Source: SZUA-36 sp963759155
GTDB taxonomy: Bacteria > Pseudomonadota > Gammaproteobacteria > Xanthomonadales > SZUA-36
Length of the DNA stretch: 64,000 bases
Direction of reading: 5' to 3'
NCBI GenBank assembly: GCA_963759155.1
Contig: CAVWXX010000014.1
Coordinates: 1-64,000, forward strand
In this document: positions 1 to 7,748 of the stretch, in pieces
Layout: the number at the start of each line of letters is the position of its first letter
How positions within the stretch are numbered: position 1 is the first letter of the stretch
Notes under the pieces: model-generated
What the model saw: only the letters and a program-made list of their open reading frames with translations
The model's database searches: none
Told to the model about the DNA's origin: nothing
Made by a program: the position numbers and the translations under genes

Positions 1-331
1 GCTTATCCATCACACCTGGGCGAAAATTGTTTACGACCACATCCGATACTTTGACGAGTTCATAAATAACCTTCTTTCCTTCTTCAGTTCTCGTATCGAG
101 TTCCATCGAACGCTTGTTGCGATTCATGGCTACATAGGTTGGATTATTCGTTGCCTCTATAGAGGTCCCGCCAACGGTATGCCGACTCAGGTCACCTACG
201 CCTGGGCGCTCGATCTTGATTACATCGGCACCAAAATCAGCGAGCTGTAGAGTACCAACGGGACCCTGCTCGGCCTGCGTGAAATCTATAACGCGAATTC
301 CGTCTAACGGAAGGTTTGAAGTATCGGTCAT
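1..331 (-). CDS. CaiB/BaiF family (family III) CoA-transferase, N-terminal part, runs off the window
   Basis: The reverse strand reads into the window edge from an ATG at 331, preceded by a strong AAGGAG at about 340-345. The first 110 residues show the family III hallmark: a DFT-QAEQGP stretch, then LADFGADVIKIERPGVGD, then a segment with NRNKRSMELD and a VVNNFRPGVM tail. Family III enzymes move CoA between carboxylic acids through an aspartyl-CoA intermediate; the catalytic Asp lies further on and is not in this window. The nearby thioesterase, MaoC-like genes and acyl-CoA ligase suggest a CoA-ester degradation setting. The substrate cannot be told. The 3' end is missing because of the window edge, not because of decay. 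Confidence 0.88.
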   Translation of the reverse strand, partial: MTDTSNLPLDGIRVIDFTQAEQGPVGTLQLADFGADVIKIERPGVGDLSRHTVGGTSIEATNNPTYVAMNRNKRSMELDTRTEEGKKVIYELVKVSDVVVNNFRPGVMDK

Positions 332-657
332 GGATATATCTCCTTGTATAATGATTGTATAATGAATTGGTATAGCAAACTGTAATTAATATCTCCGGTA
401 ATATCGGGTGAGCGAACTCATTCGGCAATAATTGTATAAATACTGGGGGCCTTTTCTCCGTTGTCTTGTCTGACCTTCAAAGCGTGCTGTCAGGCCTGCA
501 ATTCAATGTGTTCAACCCCGAAAACGAGGCTTAATGTACAATATCTGTATATGTTTTACAAGAATTTGTACAAGAATAAGTCAACTAATTGCGCTATATG
601 TATAGTCTGCATCATTCCAAACCGAGGCCGGCCGGGTTCTGTATCGGCTTTCCGTAT
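332..657. other. AT-rich spacer with a short shared repeat
   Basis: I see no convincing gene here. The stretch is AT-rich and holds direct copies of CATTATAC (reverse strand) just upstream of the CoA-transferase, which could serve as its -10 region. It also holds a 20-bp sequence, 398-417, that recurs exactly at 7713-7732 beside the MaoC gene. The short open frame across 461-667 has no family resemblance. Confidence 0.4.
398..417. repeat. 20-bp repeat shared with 7713-7732
   Basis: The sequence GTAATATCGGGTGAGCGAAC is identical at 398-417 and 7713-7732, and looser similarity extends on both sides (ATTC-GC-GTAAT). One copy lies upstream of the CoA-transferase and the other just beyond the 3' end of the MaoC gene. 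It may be an edge of a larger decayed repeat. No function is assigned. Confidence 0.5.
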
Positions 658-800
658 AAGTAATTAATCCATTCGGCGTACAGTGCTGGCTTTTCCTCAC
701 CTTCAATTTCAACGGTCATACCAACCTTGAACACGCAGTGGCTCTCTTCCTTCCACCTGACATCCAGAACATCGCCGTGCACGCGTCCTGGATTTTTCAT
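612..800 (-). pseudogene. MaoC-like C-terminal fragment, copy 1
   Basis: The reverse-strand frame reads KNPGRVHGDVLDV, then EIEGEEKPALYAEWINY. This closely matches the end of the intact MaoC gene at 7749-8213 (EIEGEEKPALYCEWILYY). Only the last third of a hotdog hydratase domain is present, without the N-terminal catalytic Asp/His segment. After WINY the sequence leaves the homology and runs into an unrelated tail, so the block edge at 658 cuts the gene. It is a fragment created by duplication of the 8.3-kb copy and is unlikely to be functional. Confidence 0.75.
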
Positions 801-901
801 TATCTGCTCTCGATTAGCTTTGACTTCCTCATATCATAGCTCAGTAGATTTTGGTTGTGTAGGGTCCCTTTAGTGACTCATGGAGGTGCAGTCCCCACGT
901 G
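658..901. repeat. 244-bp duplicated block, copy 1 (partner 8269-8512)
   Basis: Reading the two stretches side by side shows only two mismatches over 244 bases. The block carries the C-terminal coding part of a MaoC-like gene plus a non-coding module (819-901) that occurs a third time at 6543-6653. Copy 1 ends at CCCCACGTG and then switches to IS91-type transposase sequence. Copy 3 continues with AATCATTATTCAGGTGGG, as the 6.5-kb copy does. Such near identity implies a recent duplication or gene conversion. Confidence 0.9.
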
Positions 902-1288
902 GGTTTTCTGAGGGTCCGGTGTGATTCTTGCCACGTTGAAAAATTGGTAGCTTTTAGCTGTAAGAAGCGTGGGTTTTGCCCGAGCTGTGGAGTGCGGCGG
1001 ATGGCAGATCGTGCGGCCTTGCTTGTTGACAAGGTCTTGCCTCATCAACCCATGCGTCAATGGGATCTAAGCGTACCGTTTTTTCTGAGGTTTCTGTTTG
1101 CCAGTAACCCCAAAACCATGACCGGGGTACTGGGTATTGTCTACCGCGCCATTTCCACACACTTAACCCACAAAGCGGTTTTCACAAAGTCATGTGCGCA
1201 GCCCGGCCTGCGATTCAGTCTTGAAAGCCCGGCCCGAAGGCCTCAGCTAATACACAGCGTGAAAGCGTTGATTCCGCAAGGCGGATGA
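899..1288 (+). pseudogene. IS91-family (Y2 rolling-circle) transposase, N-terminal zinc-binding fragment
   Basis: The frame contains RVRCDSCHVEKLVAFSCKKR, then GFCPSCGVRRMADRAALLVD, followed by VLPHQPMRQWDLSVPF and FASNPKTMTGVLGIVYRAI. This is the Cys-rich domain and start of the HUH region seen in IS91/IS801/ISCR transposases. Homology fades after about position 1180, before the conserved HUH and double-Tyr motifs, so the enzyme is inactive. The first bases abut the shared repeat at 819-901, meaning the 5' end is also lost. A C-terminal IS91-type fragment lies far away at 51110-51268. Confidence 0.85.
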
Positions 1289-1388
1289 TCTAGCATGCGC
1301 CCCGGGCTCGCACCGATTCGATGGACGGTGACGATGAAGCCCGTTGATGATTGGCAAACAAGGACTTGATCCGAAGGACAGGTACCGA

Positions 1389-1598
1389 ATGATAAAACCC
1401 ACCTACGGGATCGTGGGCGGTGGGCGCATGGCGACCCACATGGCCCGGTATCTCGAACTGGAATCCCTGGCGTATTCGACGTGGTGCCGAGGCATGGACT
1501 GTGCGCCGGCGAAAGCGCTCGGCGATGTACCGGTTATTTTGCTGGCTGTCAGCGACGATGCGCTGGAGCCTTTCCTGGCCTCTGGAGAATATTTATGA
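1389..1598 (+). pseudogene. Rossmann-like (DUF2520/ProC-like) dehydrogenase fragment
   Basis: The ATG at 1389 follows AAGGACAGG and begins IKPTYGIVGGGRMATHMARY, a GxGGxxA-type dinucleotide-binding start. VILLAVSDDALEPFLAS follows. Full-length members are near 280-300 residues; here the frame stops after about 69, straight into the next start codon. Family members often sit beside pantothenate genes, which fits panD downstream. The remainder of the domain has been deleted. I consider it a relic. Confidence 0.65.
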
Positions 1599-1726
1599 AA
1601 CTTTGTATCGACGTGGGAAATTCCCAAATCTACGCCGGCCTGTTCTCAGATATCGGCCTTTTCAATCACATACACCCCGACCTGGTACTCGAAGGCATCA
1701 GCATCGCGCAGGAGATGAACGCATGA
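1595..1726 (+). pseudogene. Relic of coaX (type III pantothenate kinase) start fused to an unidentified tail
   Basis: A GGAG sits about nine bases before the ATG at 1595. The first 17 codons read MKLCIDVGNSQIYAGLF, the phosphate-binding DxGNS start typical of type III pantothenate kinases. The next 26 codons (ending EGISIAQEMNA) do not continue CoaX and I cannot assign them. The frame ends TGA overlapping the panD ATG as ATGA, so the junction is translationally neat. A 43-residue product cannot be a kinase. An internal deletion between a coaX start and another pantothenate-cluster gene is the simplest reading. Confidence 0.55.
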
Positions 1727-2073
1727 AAATTGAAATGCTTAAATCAAAAATCCATCGCGCCACCGTCACCGGCGCCGACATCAACTACACGGGATCGGTC
1801 GCCATCGACCCCGCCCTGTGCAATGCCGTCGGCCTGCGCGAATGGGAAAAAGTCGACGTACTCGACATTGACAACGGCGCCCGCCTGACCACCTATGTGA
1901 TCCTTGGCGAACCGGGCGAGGTCTGCCTGAACGGCGCCGCCGCCCGCCTGGTGCAGAAAGGCGACCGCGTCATAATTGTCGCCTATGCCCAGTTCGATGA
2001 GCAGGAAGCCAACGACCACCGCCCCAGCGTAGTGATCGTGGACGATGAGAATAAGGTCAGCCAGCGAATCTGA
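1723..2073 (+). CDS. panD: Aspartate 1-decarboxylase (pyruvoyl enzyme precursor)
   Basis: This cytoplasmic enzyme decarboxylates L-aspartate to beta-alanine for pantothenate and CoA synthesis. The 116-residue frame matches family length and shows KSKIHRATVT near residues 7-16, then YTGS at 22-25. Self-cleavage between Gly24 and Ser25 makes the pyruvoyl group in known PanD proteins. The GDRVIIVAYA and VVIVDDENKV segments near the C terminus are also typical. It overlaps the upstream relic by ATGA. It is the only intact pantothenate gene seen here, since panB and panC are absent and coaX is a stub. Confidence 0.95.
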   Translation: MKIEMLKSKIHRATVTGADINYTGSVAIDPALCNAVGLREWEKVDVLDIDNGARLTTYVILGEPGEVCLNGAAARLVQKGDRVIIVAYAQFDEQEANDHRPSVVIVDDENKVSQRI

Positions 2074-2384
2074 ACTGCTCGAAGGAATAATTGAGGTCCA
2101 ATAATTGGGGTCAGAGTAAAGACTGAAACACACTTCCGCTCGTGACCGTTTCCTGCCTGAGACAACATTGAGATTTGCGTCTATTTAACGACCGCTTTGT
2201 GTTCAAGAGCAGACCATTTCCCAGTGCGAATGATAATGACGGCTAACGGCCAGGAACCACCCTACCCCTTACGCCTGGACGCAACCAGTAAAATGCATAA
2301 ACAATAGGTATTTGACATCAAGGCCCGATTAGAGGGGCGTTTACCGTGTTCCATATGACGGCCTTTACTTACAAAAACCGTATG
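2074..2384. other. Non-coding spacer between panD and a kinase-like gene
   Basis: No gene is supported. At about 2103-2117 the spacer contains TTGGGGTCAGAGTAAAG, which resembles a short tag that I recall near REP-associated transposase relics in many proteobacteria; no such transposase is visible here. The rest shows no strong hairpin or repeat. Confidence 0.35.
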
Positions 2385-3272
2385 TCACCCGATACTTATC
2401 ACCTTGCTGTCTCGAACCCGGTAACTTCCGTCTGAGGGACAGTAAATGCCGCCCTTTCCGGGCGAACGCGGGTAATTCAATAATACGTCGGCGGAACGGC
2501 TTTTAATTCGTTTGAGTTTTGATCTGCGAATGGAAAGTGGCTTGACCAACGGCTCAAGCCCGGCCGCCATTAAGGTGTCGCCTTTGCAATAGCCCATCAA
2601 GAATTCCCTGCGTTCTTCGGGATCAAAACCCCAGTCCTGATTTTTGCACCTGAGCATATTTCTCATGTCGCTAAGGGCAGCTTCGCCACCATAAAGATCC
2701 CTGTCAAGCCAACGGACATAGGGCATATCAATAGCCAGCATTTTGGAATCGGGACCTTGTGGCATCATGATATTCCGCGGACAGGCCGTTGCCCAGTAAA
2801 GACCGCTGCGGTGCAATTGGCGAAGGAATGCACCTGCTTTGTGTGCCAACCTTTTACGCAACTCACTTTTCGGCTTGCTCTTCATTATCTCCTCGAGATT
2901 CGCCCCCTCGATAAACTCAAGGGTGATGGCGCTGTAGGTGACTTGACCAAGTTCGCGCTCCTCAATCCAGTAGCGGGGACGAACAACAGGCAAACCACGC
3001 CGGTGTGCAACCATCAGCGCAGTAAACTCCCGGTTCGCGCGGGATGCCAAACCAATGGTTCGCCACGCCAGATGCCTGGGAGTTTTATAGATTTTACAAA
3101 TCAATGGTTTATGCGACGTTCCTGGTTGCAGCAAGATAACCTGCGTCCGCGGCTCACTCTTGATCAACTTCCAACTACCATGGTCCTGTTCCGAAAAGGA
3201 AACATGCGAAGGATCATCCCATATAGCCTTCCAGGCTGTCCTCAAACCGGACCAGTATCGTTTTTCATTCAT
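2385..3272 (-). CDS. LPS-kinase-like (WaaP/KdkA/InaA type) protein, possibly a pseudokinase
   Basis: The 295-residue frame has protein-kinase-like features of the lipopolysaccharide kinase family: ICKIYK (possible ATP-Lys region), LEFIEGANLEEIM, then FLRQLHRSGLYWATACPRNIM, and LAIDMPYVRW in the place of the metal-binding DxD segment. In active members the catalytic loop reads roughly GLYHxDxxxxNI. Here the His and Asp are Trp and Thr, although the Pro and Asn are kept. Phosphotransfer may therefore be lost. Such kinases normally phosphorylate Kdo or heptose at the inner membrane. The gene stands alone, without lipid A genes nearby. The start was taken as the first ATG of the frame. Confidence 0.65.
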   Translation of the reverse strand: MNEKRYWSGLRTAWKAIWDDPSHVSFSEQDHGSWKLIKSEPRTQVILLQPGTSHKPLICKIYKTPRHLAWRTIGLASRANREFTALMVAHRRGLPVVRPRYWIEERELGQVTYSAITLEFIEGANLEEIMKSKPKSELRKRLAHKAGAFLRQLHRSGLYWATACPRNIMMPQGPDSKMLAIDMPYVRWLDRDLYGGEAALSDMRNMLRCKNQDWGFDPEERREFLMGYCKGDTLMAAGLEPLVKPLSIRRSKLKRIKSRSADVLLNYPRSPGKGGIYCPSDGSYRVRDSKVISIG

Positions 3273-3966
3273 TAAAATCTCTTGTCACTGATCATGCGAT
3301 GCGGATGGCAACATCCCCAAAACCAAAGGCCGGGAAACTGTCTCGACCACCTGTATCGCCAGCCAGGTTGCCACCAAGTGGGCAGCGGCTGGGCGCAGGA
3401 CATTCCGGCGATTCAGTTCACTAAAAAAAGACAAGGGCTGGCTTCTTTGTGGCCGTTATTATATTGAAGGGTAAACGCTATGGTTGGAAAAACCAAATTG
3501 GCCGGCAATACGATGGGGGATTTGTTCCGTTGTTGGCCGGCTCCAGCCCTTTTCACTGCTGAGTTTCACGCAAAAAGAGCGACAGCTTTTCACCGCAAAG
3601 CGAAACTCCTGAAATCGCTTATCTCTGTTTTAAGAATGCACCCTAACGGCCACGAACCGACATTCGACTATACTAACTGCAAATGCATGGTTGCATTTGT
3701 TGTTGCAAAAAGCACTGTTGGTTTAAATGGCAAAAAATGTGCACTCGCTAAATTTTCCTTTTTAAGTTTAATGTGCCTGCTAGTCTTTTTATTTGGTTTA
3801 CCCTCTGAGTAAAAGTAATAACGGGCCCTAACCTGAAAGCCAAACACCGCACACATTCATGAAATGGCAGTTTGGAAAAGACACTTTCCACTTTAGAGGG
3901 GTGGATGAAGCGTTCCGTATCGCTTTAGGGTAAATATTAATGGAACTATCAAGGTGGTAGCTTCTG
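3273..3966. other. Long spacer with an unsupported small ORF and an inverted repeat
   Basis: A 110-codon frame (3480-3812, forward) begins after AAGGG but has no recognisable domain; its last 25 codons are hydrophobic. I do not call it a gene. Near 3885-3907 the sequence TTTCCACTTTAG, then GGGGTGGATGA, forms a partial inverted repeat resembling the one at 15572-15585; both lie about 65-70 bases upstream of a forward-strand coding segment. Confidence 0.3.
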
Positions 3967-4150
3967 ACAAATGTTAAATACACCAATGATATTGGCGACA
4001 GCCAGCTAAGTGCGGTCTGGACCGACCCAGACTTCGATCCGAACCAGAAGGCCGTGTACTACGTGCGCGTTTTGGAAATTCCGACACCTCGCTGGTCAAC
4101 TTATGACTCGGTCAGGAGTGGATTGCCAGTTCCTGAAGGTGTTCCCCTGT
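3967..4150 (+). pseudogene. C-terminal relic of a DUF3604 protein
   Basis: The forward frame reads NVKYTNDIGDSQLSAVWTDP, DFDPNQKAVYYVRVLEIPTP and RWSTYDSVRSGLP before a stop. This matches the conserved tail of DUF3604 proteins, which are large secreted proteins of unknown function. It is preceded by a stop codon and no upstream part exists, so about nine tenths of the gene is gone. In-frame TAG ends it a little before the usual terminus. The outer-membrane gene on the other strand follows directly. Confidence 0.7.
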
Positions 4151-4209
4151 AGATGGATCCAGACGCGGCCCCGAGTCGAATTCAGCCACATAAAGAAGGT
4201 CTTGTCGGC

Positions 4210-5115
4210 CTAGTGCCTCAGCATGTTGGGCTTGATGAATGTTGCCGTGAATTTAACGCCGAACACATTGTCCAGACCCTTGTTCCTCAAAGAGTAGTAG
4301 AAACCAACCGACGCATTGAGTGGCGTTTTGGCCTTAAACACCGTGCCGAACTTGAGGCCGAGTGGAATAGTGGTCTGGTTGTCATTCTTCCAGTCGACGG
4401 TGGCATCCTGGTCTGTCCAGCCCCAATAGCCCCAGTCGGTATGAACGACCACGATGGGCTGAAAAGTCAAAATATTCACATCTTTTGCACTGGACTTACC
4501 CGCAAAAGACCACTGGTTGTAACCCAGAATACCCCACAGGACCTTATCTCTGGTCTTGTTGATGTAGAGCAGGGCTGGGCCAGCCTGCCATTTGTTGGTG
4601 CTGAACTTGTCATCACCAATTGGCACGCTACCCGCAACTCCCCAACCCCAGGACCCTGTTTTGACCGGGCTTATGAAAACATCCAGCAGAAACAGGTCGC
4701 CAATACTGGTTTTATCGCTGGTATTGATCACGGGCAGCGATGGGCGTAGCACGTTCTTCTTGCTCAGAGGCAGGACCGGCTGAAACAAATACGTGTTGGA
4801 TATGTTGTTGTCATCTGAAGAAGCCGTCGTCCAGAATAGGTTTCCGAACTGGGTCAAAATGGCCGTCGGATCGGTGGAGTCCTGGGCCAATGCTGCCGCC
4901 TGGGCGGATGCGTCCGGAGGTGTATGAGCTGCTTCTGCCCGTTCGGCAACCTTGGCCGCATTTTCGGCATCAGATAGCTTAGTGTCAGGCTGCTGGGGGT
5001 CTGGTTGTACCTGACTATCAGTGTCTTCCTCTGCCTCTACAGCCCATGCGACCGTCGCCATGAATAATGACGCCAACAGTACTAGAAAAGTATGAATTAA
5101 TAATTTATGTGACAC
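4210..5115 (-). CDS. Outer-membrane beta-barrel protein, paralogue of the 51.5-kb gene
   Basis: A GTG start at 5115 has GGAAGG eight bases upstream. The product opens with a clear Sec signal (hydrophobic LLIHTFLVLLASLFMATVAW, cleavage near AWA), followed by an acidic, Gln/Ala-rich linker. The rest alternates aromatic strands such as FQPVLPL, WQAGPALLYINK, WGYWGWTDQD and TIPLGLKFGTVF, consistent with a barrel. The same strand pattern occurs in the 51526-52416 protein, so they are one family. Function is unknown; this family often sits with DUF3604 or hydrolase genes, as the relic here suggests. It may be a small-molecule channel. Confidence 0.7.
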   Translation of the reverse strand: MSHKLLIHTFLVLLASLFMATVAWAVEAEEDTDSQVQPDPQQPDTKLSDAENAAKVAERAEAAHTPPDASAQAAALAQDSTDPTAILTQFGNLFWTTASSDDNNISNTYLFQPVLPLSKKNVLRPSLPVINTSDKTSIGDLFLLDVFISPVKTGSWGWGVAGSVPIGDDKFSTNKWQAGPALLYINKTRDKVLWGILGYNQWSFAGKSSAKDVNILTFQPIVVVHTDWGYWGWTDQDATVDWKNDNQTTIPLGLKFGTVFKAKTPLNASVGFYYSLRNKGLDNVFGVKFTATFIKPNMLRH

Positions 5116-5172
5116 CTCGTAGCCTTCCTCAAAGTTATTTGTTTGCTATTCTTGTTGCTTCGCCGCGCCCGA

Positions 5173-6522
5173 TCAGAACGTCACACGCGCGCGCATTCCG
5201 AACACCCACAGATCAGTCTCGCTGGGGTTCAGCGCCGGATCCCGGATATACTGGATGTTCGGCGTGACCGCGAAGTTTGACGTGAACTGGAAGCGATAGA
5301 AGGCCTCGGCCGTATATTGGTCCCGAAGCGCGGAATTCGAAGGCTGGACCCAACCCACACCAAAGCCCAGAAGGTCCGAGTAACGCTCGCTCGGACGGTA
5401 CCCGAAGCCAGTGGTCAGGTTGAGCCGGTTGATGTAGCCCTGAGCGTAGCCGCCCCGGACAAACCACATGTAGTTCTGCCCCACCATGAAGTTCGCGTTG
5501 AAGGCCACGCCCTTTGCCGATGGCTGGGAGGTGATAGCGGCTTCGGGTTGCGCGTTTTTGTACCAGAAACTCAGATGGGCGTTGTTGGTATCCATCGGCC
5601 CGCGTGCATTGACCGGAGCCCCGGTGCGGGCAAGCCCGCTCCACCCCAGTTCGAGGTTGTAGAACAGCTCGCCCGTCTCGAAGACGTCGTCCAGCGTAAA
5701 GCCGGTATTGTCGCTGTTGGCCGAGAACACGCCCCCCTGAACGTACTGCCCGCCCTCTGTCGGATACCAGACGCCCACGGCGCCAAAGCCCCGCAGCGGT
5801 GATGGGATCGTCGGCGAGGTCGAAAAGGTCTGGTTGAAGAATTGGCGGTTATCGTCGAAGAAGGGATAGGCGTTGATGAAGGCCGGCGCGAAGAGCTTGC
5901 CGATCGTGTATTGGAAGCGGTTTTCGAACAGGTTCTGGCGAATGTAAAACTGGCTGATGCCCAGATGATCGAACTCGCCGTATGTCGTCGCCGTCGGAAC
6001 GATCGACCCCGCCAGTACCCCCGCCTTCGTCGGCGTCAATTCGGTGCCGATGGGCTGGCGATCCTCGATCACGATGGCAAGCGTCAGCGCCTCAGGCGTT
6101 CCCGCATTGATCAGATCGCGCGAGAAGTTTAAGTTCAGCTTGCCGCCGACCGCGTTGCGATCGCCAGGCGGCGTGGTGCTCGAAAAATTCTGCCACACCA
6201 CGCCCAGCCCGCCGCTAAACGAAATCCCTGTGTTCTTGTGGACCTTTTCCTTCCACGCCGCCCAGCGGCCCGGCTTCGTGTCGAAGCGCAGAAAGCCGCG
6301 TTTCGTCTCCTTGAGATCGCCATGACCGCTCAGGGTGCCGTCGAGACGGATCGGATACGCGCCGTCGTCCAAATCGCTCGTTGTCTCGAGATCCTGATCC
6401 TGGTCTATAAGGAGTGGATGCGCGCCGTCATCCAAATCGCCCGTTGTCTCGAGGTCCTGATCCTGGGCGAAGGCGGCGCTGGCGGCCAGCGAAATCCCCA
6501 CTGCGAAAAGAAGCCATTTCAT
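5173..6522 (-). CDS. OprB-type carbohydrate-selective porin
   Basis: The ATG at 6522 starts MKWLLFAVGISLAASAAFA, a good Sec signal, with AGAGGG about eleven bases upstream; a GTG four codons earlier is less likely. The mature protein carries GISFSGGLGVVWQNFS, RQPIGTELTPTKAG, QYTIGKLFAPAFINAYPF, then C-terminal GFGVGWVQPS, DQYTAEAFYRFQF and a final Phe, as in OprB porins. Members let sugars or similar small solutes pass the outer membrane. Just after the signal, a roughly 20-residue acidic unit (QDQDLETTGDLDDGAHP) is repeated with small changes. No transporter partner lies next to it. A second OprB is at 35367. Confidence 0.85.
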   Translation of the reverse strand: MKWLLFAVGISLAASAAFAQDQDLETTGDLDDGAHPLLIDQDQDLETTSDLDDGAYPIRLDGTLSGHGDLKETKRGFLRFDTKPGRWAAWKEKVHKNTGISFSGGLGVVWQNFSSTTPPGDRNAVGGKLNLNFSRDLINAGTPEALTLAIVIEDRQPIGTELTPTKAGVLAGSIVPTATTYGEFDHLGISQFYIRQNLFENRFQYTIGKLFAPAFINAYPFFDDNRQFFNQTFSTSPTIPSPLRGFGAVGVWYPTEGGQYVQGGVFSANSDNTGFTLDDVFETGELFYNLELGWSGLARTGAPVNARGPMDTNNAHLSFWYKNAQPEAAITSQPSAKGVAFNANFMVGQNYMWFVRGGYAQGYINRLNLTTGFGYRPSERYSDLLGFGVGWVQPSNSALRDQYTAEAFYRFQFTSNFAVTPNIQYIRDPALNPSETDLWVFGMRARVTF

Positions 6523-6542
6523 GATGTCGATCACCCTCTAGT

Positions 6543-6653
6543 TTTGATTTCCTCGTATCATACCTCGGTAGATTGTGGCTGTGTAGTGTCCCTTTAGTGA
6601 CTCATGGAGGTGCAGTCCCCACGTGAATCATTATTCAGGTGGGATCGGGCATC
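6543..6653. repeat. Shared non-coding element, copy 2 (others at 819-901 and 8430-8540)
   Basis: All three copies run from TTTGAYTTCCTC through ATCATA, CTCGGTAGATT, then GTCCCTTTAGTGAC, TCATGGAGGTGCAGTCCCC and ACGTG. Copies 2 and 3 continue together with AATCATTATTCAGGTGGG and ATCGGGCATC, then diverge. Copy 2 lies upstream of the porin start. The inverted GTC-CCTTTA-GTGAC core also appears at 15520-15533. It behaves like a mobile-element terminus or a small non-autonomous repeat; no transposase of its own is visible. Confidence 0.75.
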
Positions 6654-6774
6654 ACGCAGAGTAAGTGATAGAGAGCTTTGTCTTTATTGTCGATGCAGTG
6701 GTGAGGGTTGCTAAGGCGTGGGAAGATCTCTTCAAAAGAGGGGCCTTCCTTTTCGCATACAGAAGGGATGATTG

Positions 6775-6839
6775 ATTGGAATTCGCTTTTTCAAGGAGTT
6801 CTTATCAGTGCGTCGGTCCTGGCGGGATTGAGGGGGTGC
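6775..6839 (+). repeat. 65-bp direct repeat, left copy, flanking the thioesterase gene
   Basis: The segment starting ATTGGAATTCGCTTTTTCAA is repeated at 7368-7432 with only two mismatches. The two copies are in the same orientation and bracket the AT-rich thioesterase gene at 6945-7352. Outside the pair the sequences differ. The arrangement looks like an inserted cassette or the result of one-ended duplication. The reading frame through the repeat does not resemble a known protein. Confidence 0.85.
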
Positions 6840-6944
6840 AACTGCATTTTGCAATAAGAATGCCGACATTAGCAACTGATCTACTGATCCAATTTACTTT
6901 TCCTTCTTTATCTGTAACCGGAAAATTGTCTCAGTTATTAAATT

Positions 6945-7352
6945 TCATATACTTGTTGAATTTCCTTGTTCATCGATATGAACATATATCATTTCAGTTG
7001 AACATACTTCTTTTTGTGACCTTGTATTAAATACTTGCACATAGATTGTTATTGAAGTTTTACCAATGCCTGTAATAGTGCCATCGATGCTTATGATGTC
7101 CCCGACTTTTACAGGGGCTTCAAATAATACTTCACTCATTTTCAATGTAACAACCCGTCTATGACCAATTGCCTCAGAGACTTGAGCGGCTGCAGCTTCA
7201 TCAATCCATTGTAAAAGGTTTCCACCAAATAAATTGTCATTGGTGCCAATATCCTTAGTCATGCAAACTTTCTTTTGCATGAGTTGACGTTCTAAATACA
7301 CTGGATCAATCCCGAGTCTTTTGCATTTAGCATTTATATCTTGATTTATCAT
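6945..7352 (-). CDS. Acyl-CoA thioesterase, hotdog fold (YciA-like)
   Basis: The 135-residue protein carries TKDIGTNDNLFGGNLLQWID followed by EAAAAQV, the central helix and Asp of acyl-CoA thioesterases of the YciA/BFIT type, then VTLKMSEVLFEAPVKVGDII and GKTSITIYVQVFN. Such enzymes hydrolyse acyl-CoA to free acid and CoA in the cytoplasm. The length is normal for a single-domain member. The ribosome-binding site is weak (AGAGA directly before the ATG). The gene is clearly more AT-rich than its neighbours and is bracketed by 65-bp direct repeats, which suggests separate acquisition. Confidence 0.85.
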   Translation of the reverse strand: MINQDINAKCKRLGIDPVYLERQLMQKKVCMTKDIGTNDNLFGGNLLQWIDEAAAAQVSEAIGHRRVVTLKMSEVLFEAPVKVGDIISIDGTITGIGKTSITIYVQVFNTRSQKEVCSTEMIYVHIDEQGNSTSI

Positions 7353-7367
7353 TCTCTAAAAATACTC

Positions 7368-7432
7368 ATTGGAATTCGCTTTTTCAAGGAGTTCTTATCA
7401 GTGTGTCGGTCCTGGCGGGATTGAGGCGGTGC
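7368..7432 (+). repeat. 65-bp direct repeat, right copy
   Basis: This is the partner of 6775-6839, 63 of 65 positions being identical by eye. It starts 15 bases upstream of the thioesterase start codon, so the gene's own promoter would have to lie inside or across the repeat. Confidence 0.85.
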
Positions 7433-7748
7433 TCATCCTCATCATCTCGCTGGTGGGCGAGAGCGACGGCTTCGCACCGCTGCTGCCCTTGATCGGGATA
7501 ACGGCTTCTTCCTGGTCATTTCGAGACGCTCCCCGGGGCCTTCGGCCCCAGGAAGTGTCTCTTAGCGTAGAGCGACTGAATGTCCGAGTTCAGATGACGG
7601 GATAAACTAACTCAGCATCAGAGTATTTTGCGGCAAGATCAATCTGTTCTTGGCAATCCTCTCTAATCCTTTTAGTTTCCTTTAAACTTACGAATTGTCA
7701 TTAATCTGCCCTGTAATATCGGGTGAGCGAACAGATTCAGCGGTAATC
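7433..7748. other. Spacer with a strong GC hairpin
   Basis: No gene is supported. The stretch 7535-7549 (GGGGCCTTCGGCCCC) is a perfect hairpin with a tiny loop, but no T-run follows on either side, so it is only a weak terminator candidate. The 20-bp repeat shared with 398-417 is at 7713-7732. Confidence 0.4.

Noticed and set aside
819..901. The three-copy element as a group II intron or riboswitch
   Set aside because: I could not build a conserved fold or find a reverse transcriptase; repeat status is all that can be supported.
1744..2133. Reverse frame over panD
   Set aside because: Shadow of panD, whose active-site YTGS and full length are clear.
3480..3812. 110-codon forward frame as a gene
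   Set aside because: No recognisable domain and weak start context, in a region otherwise made of relics.
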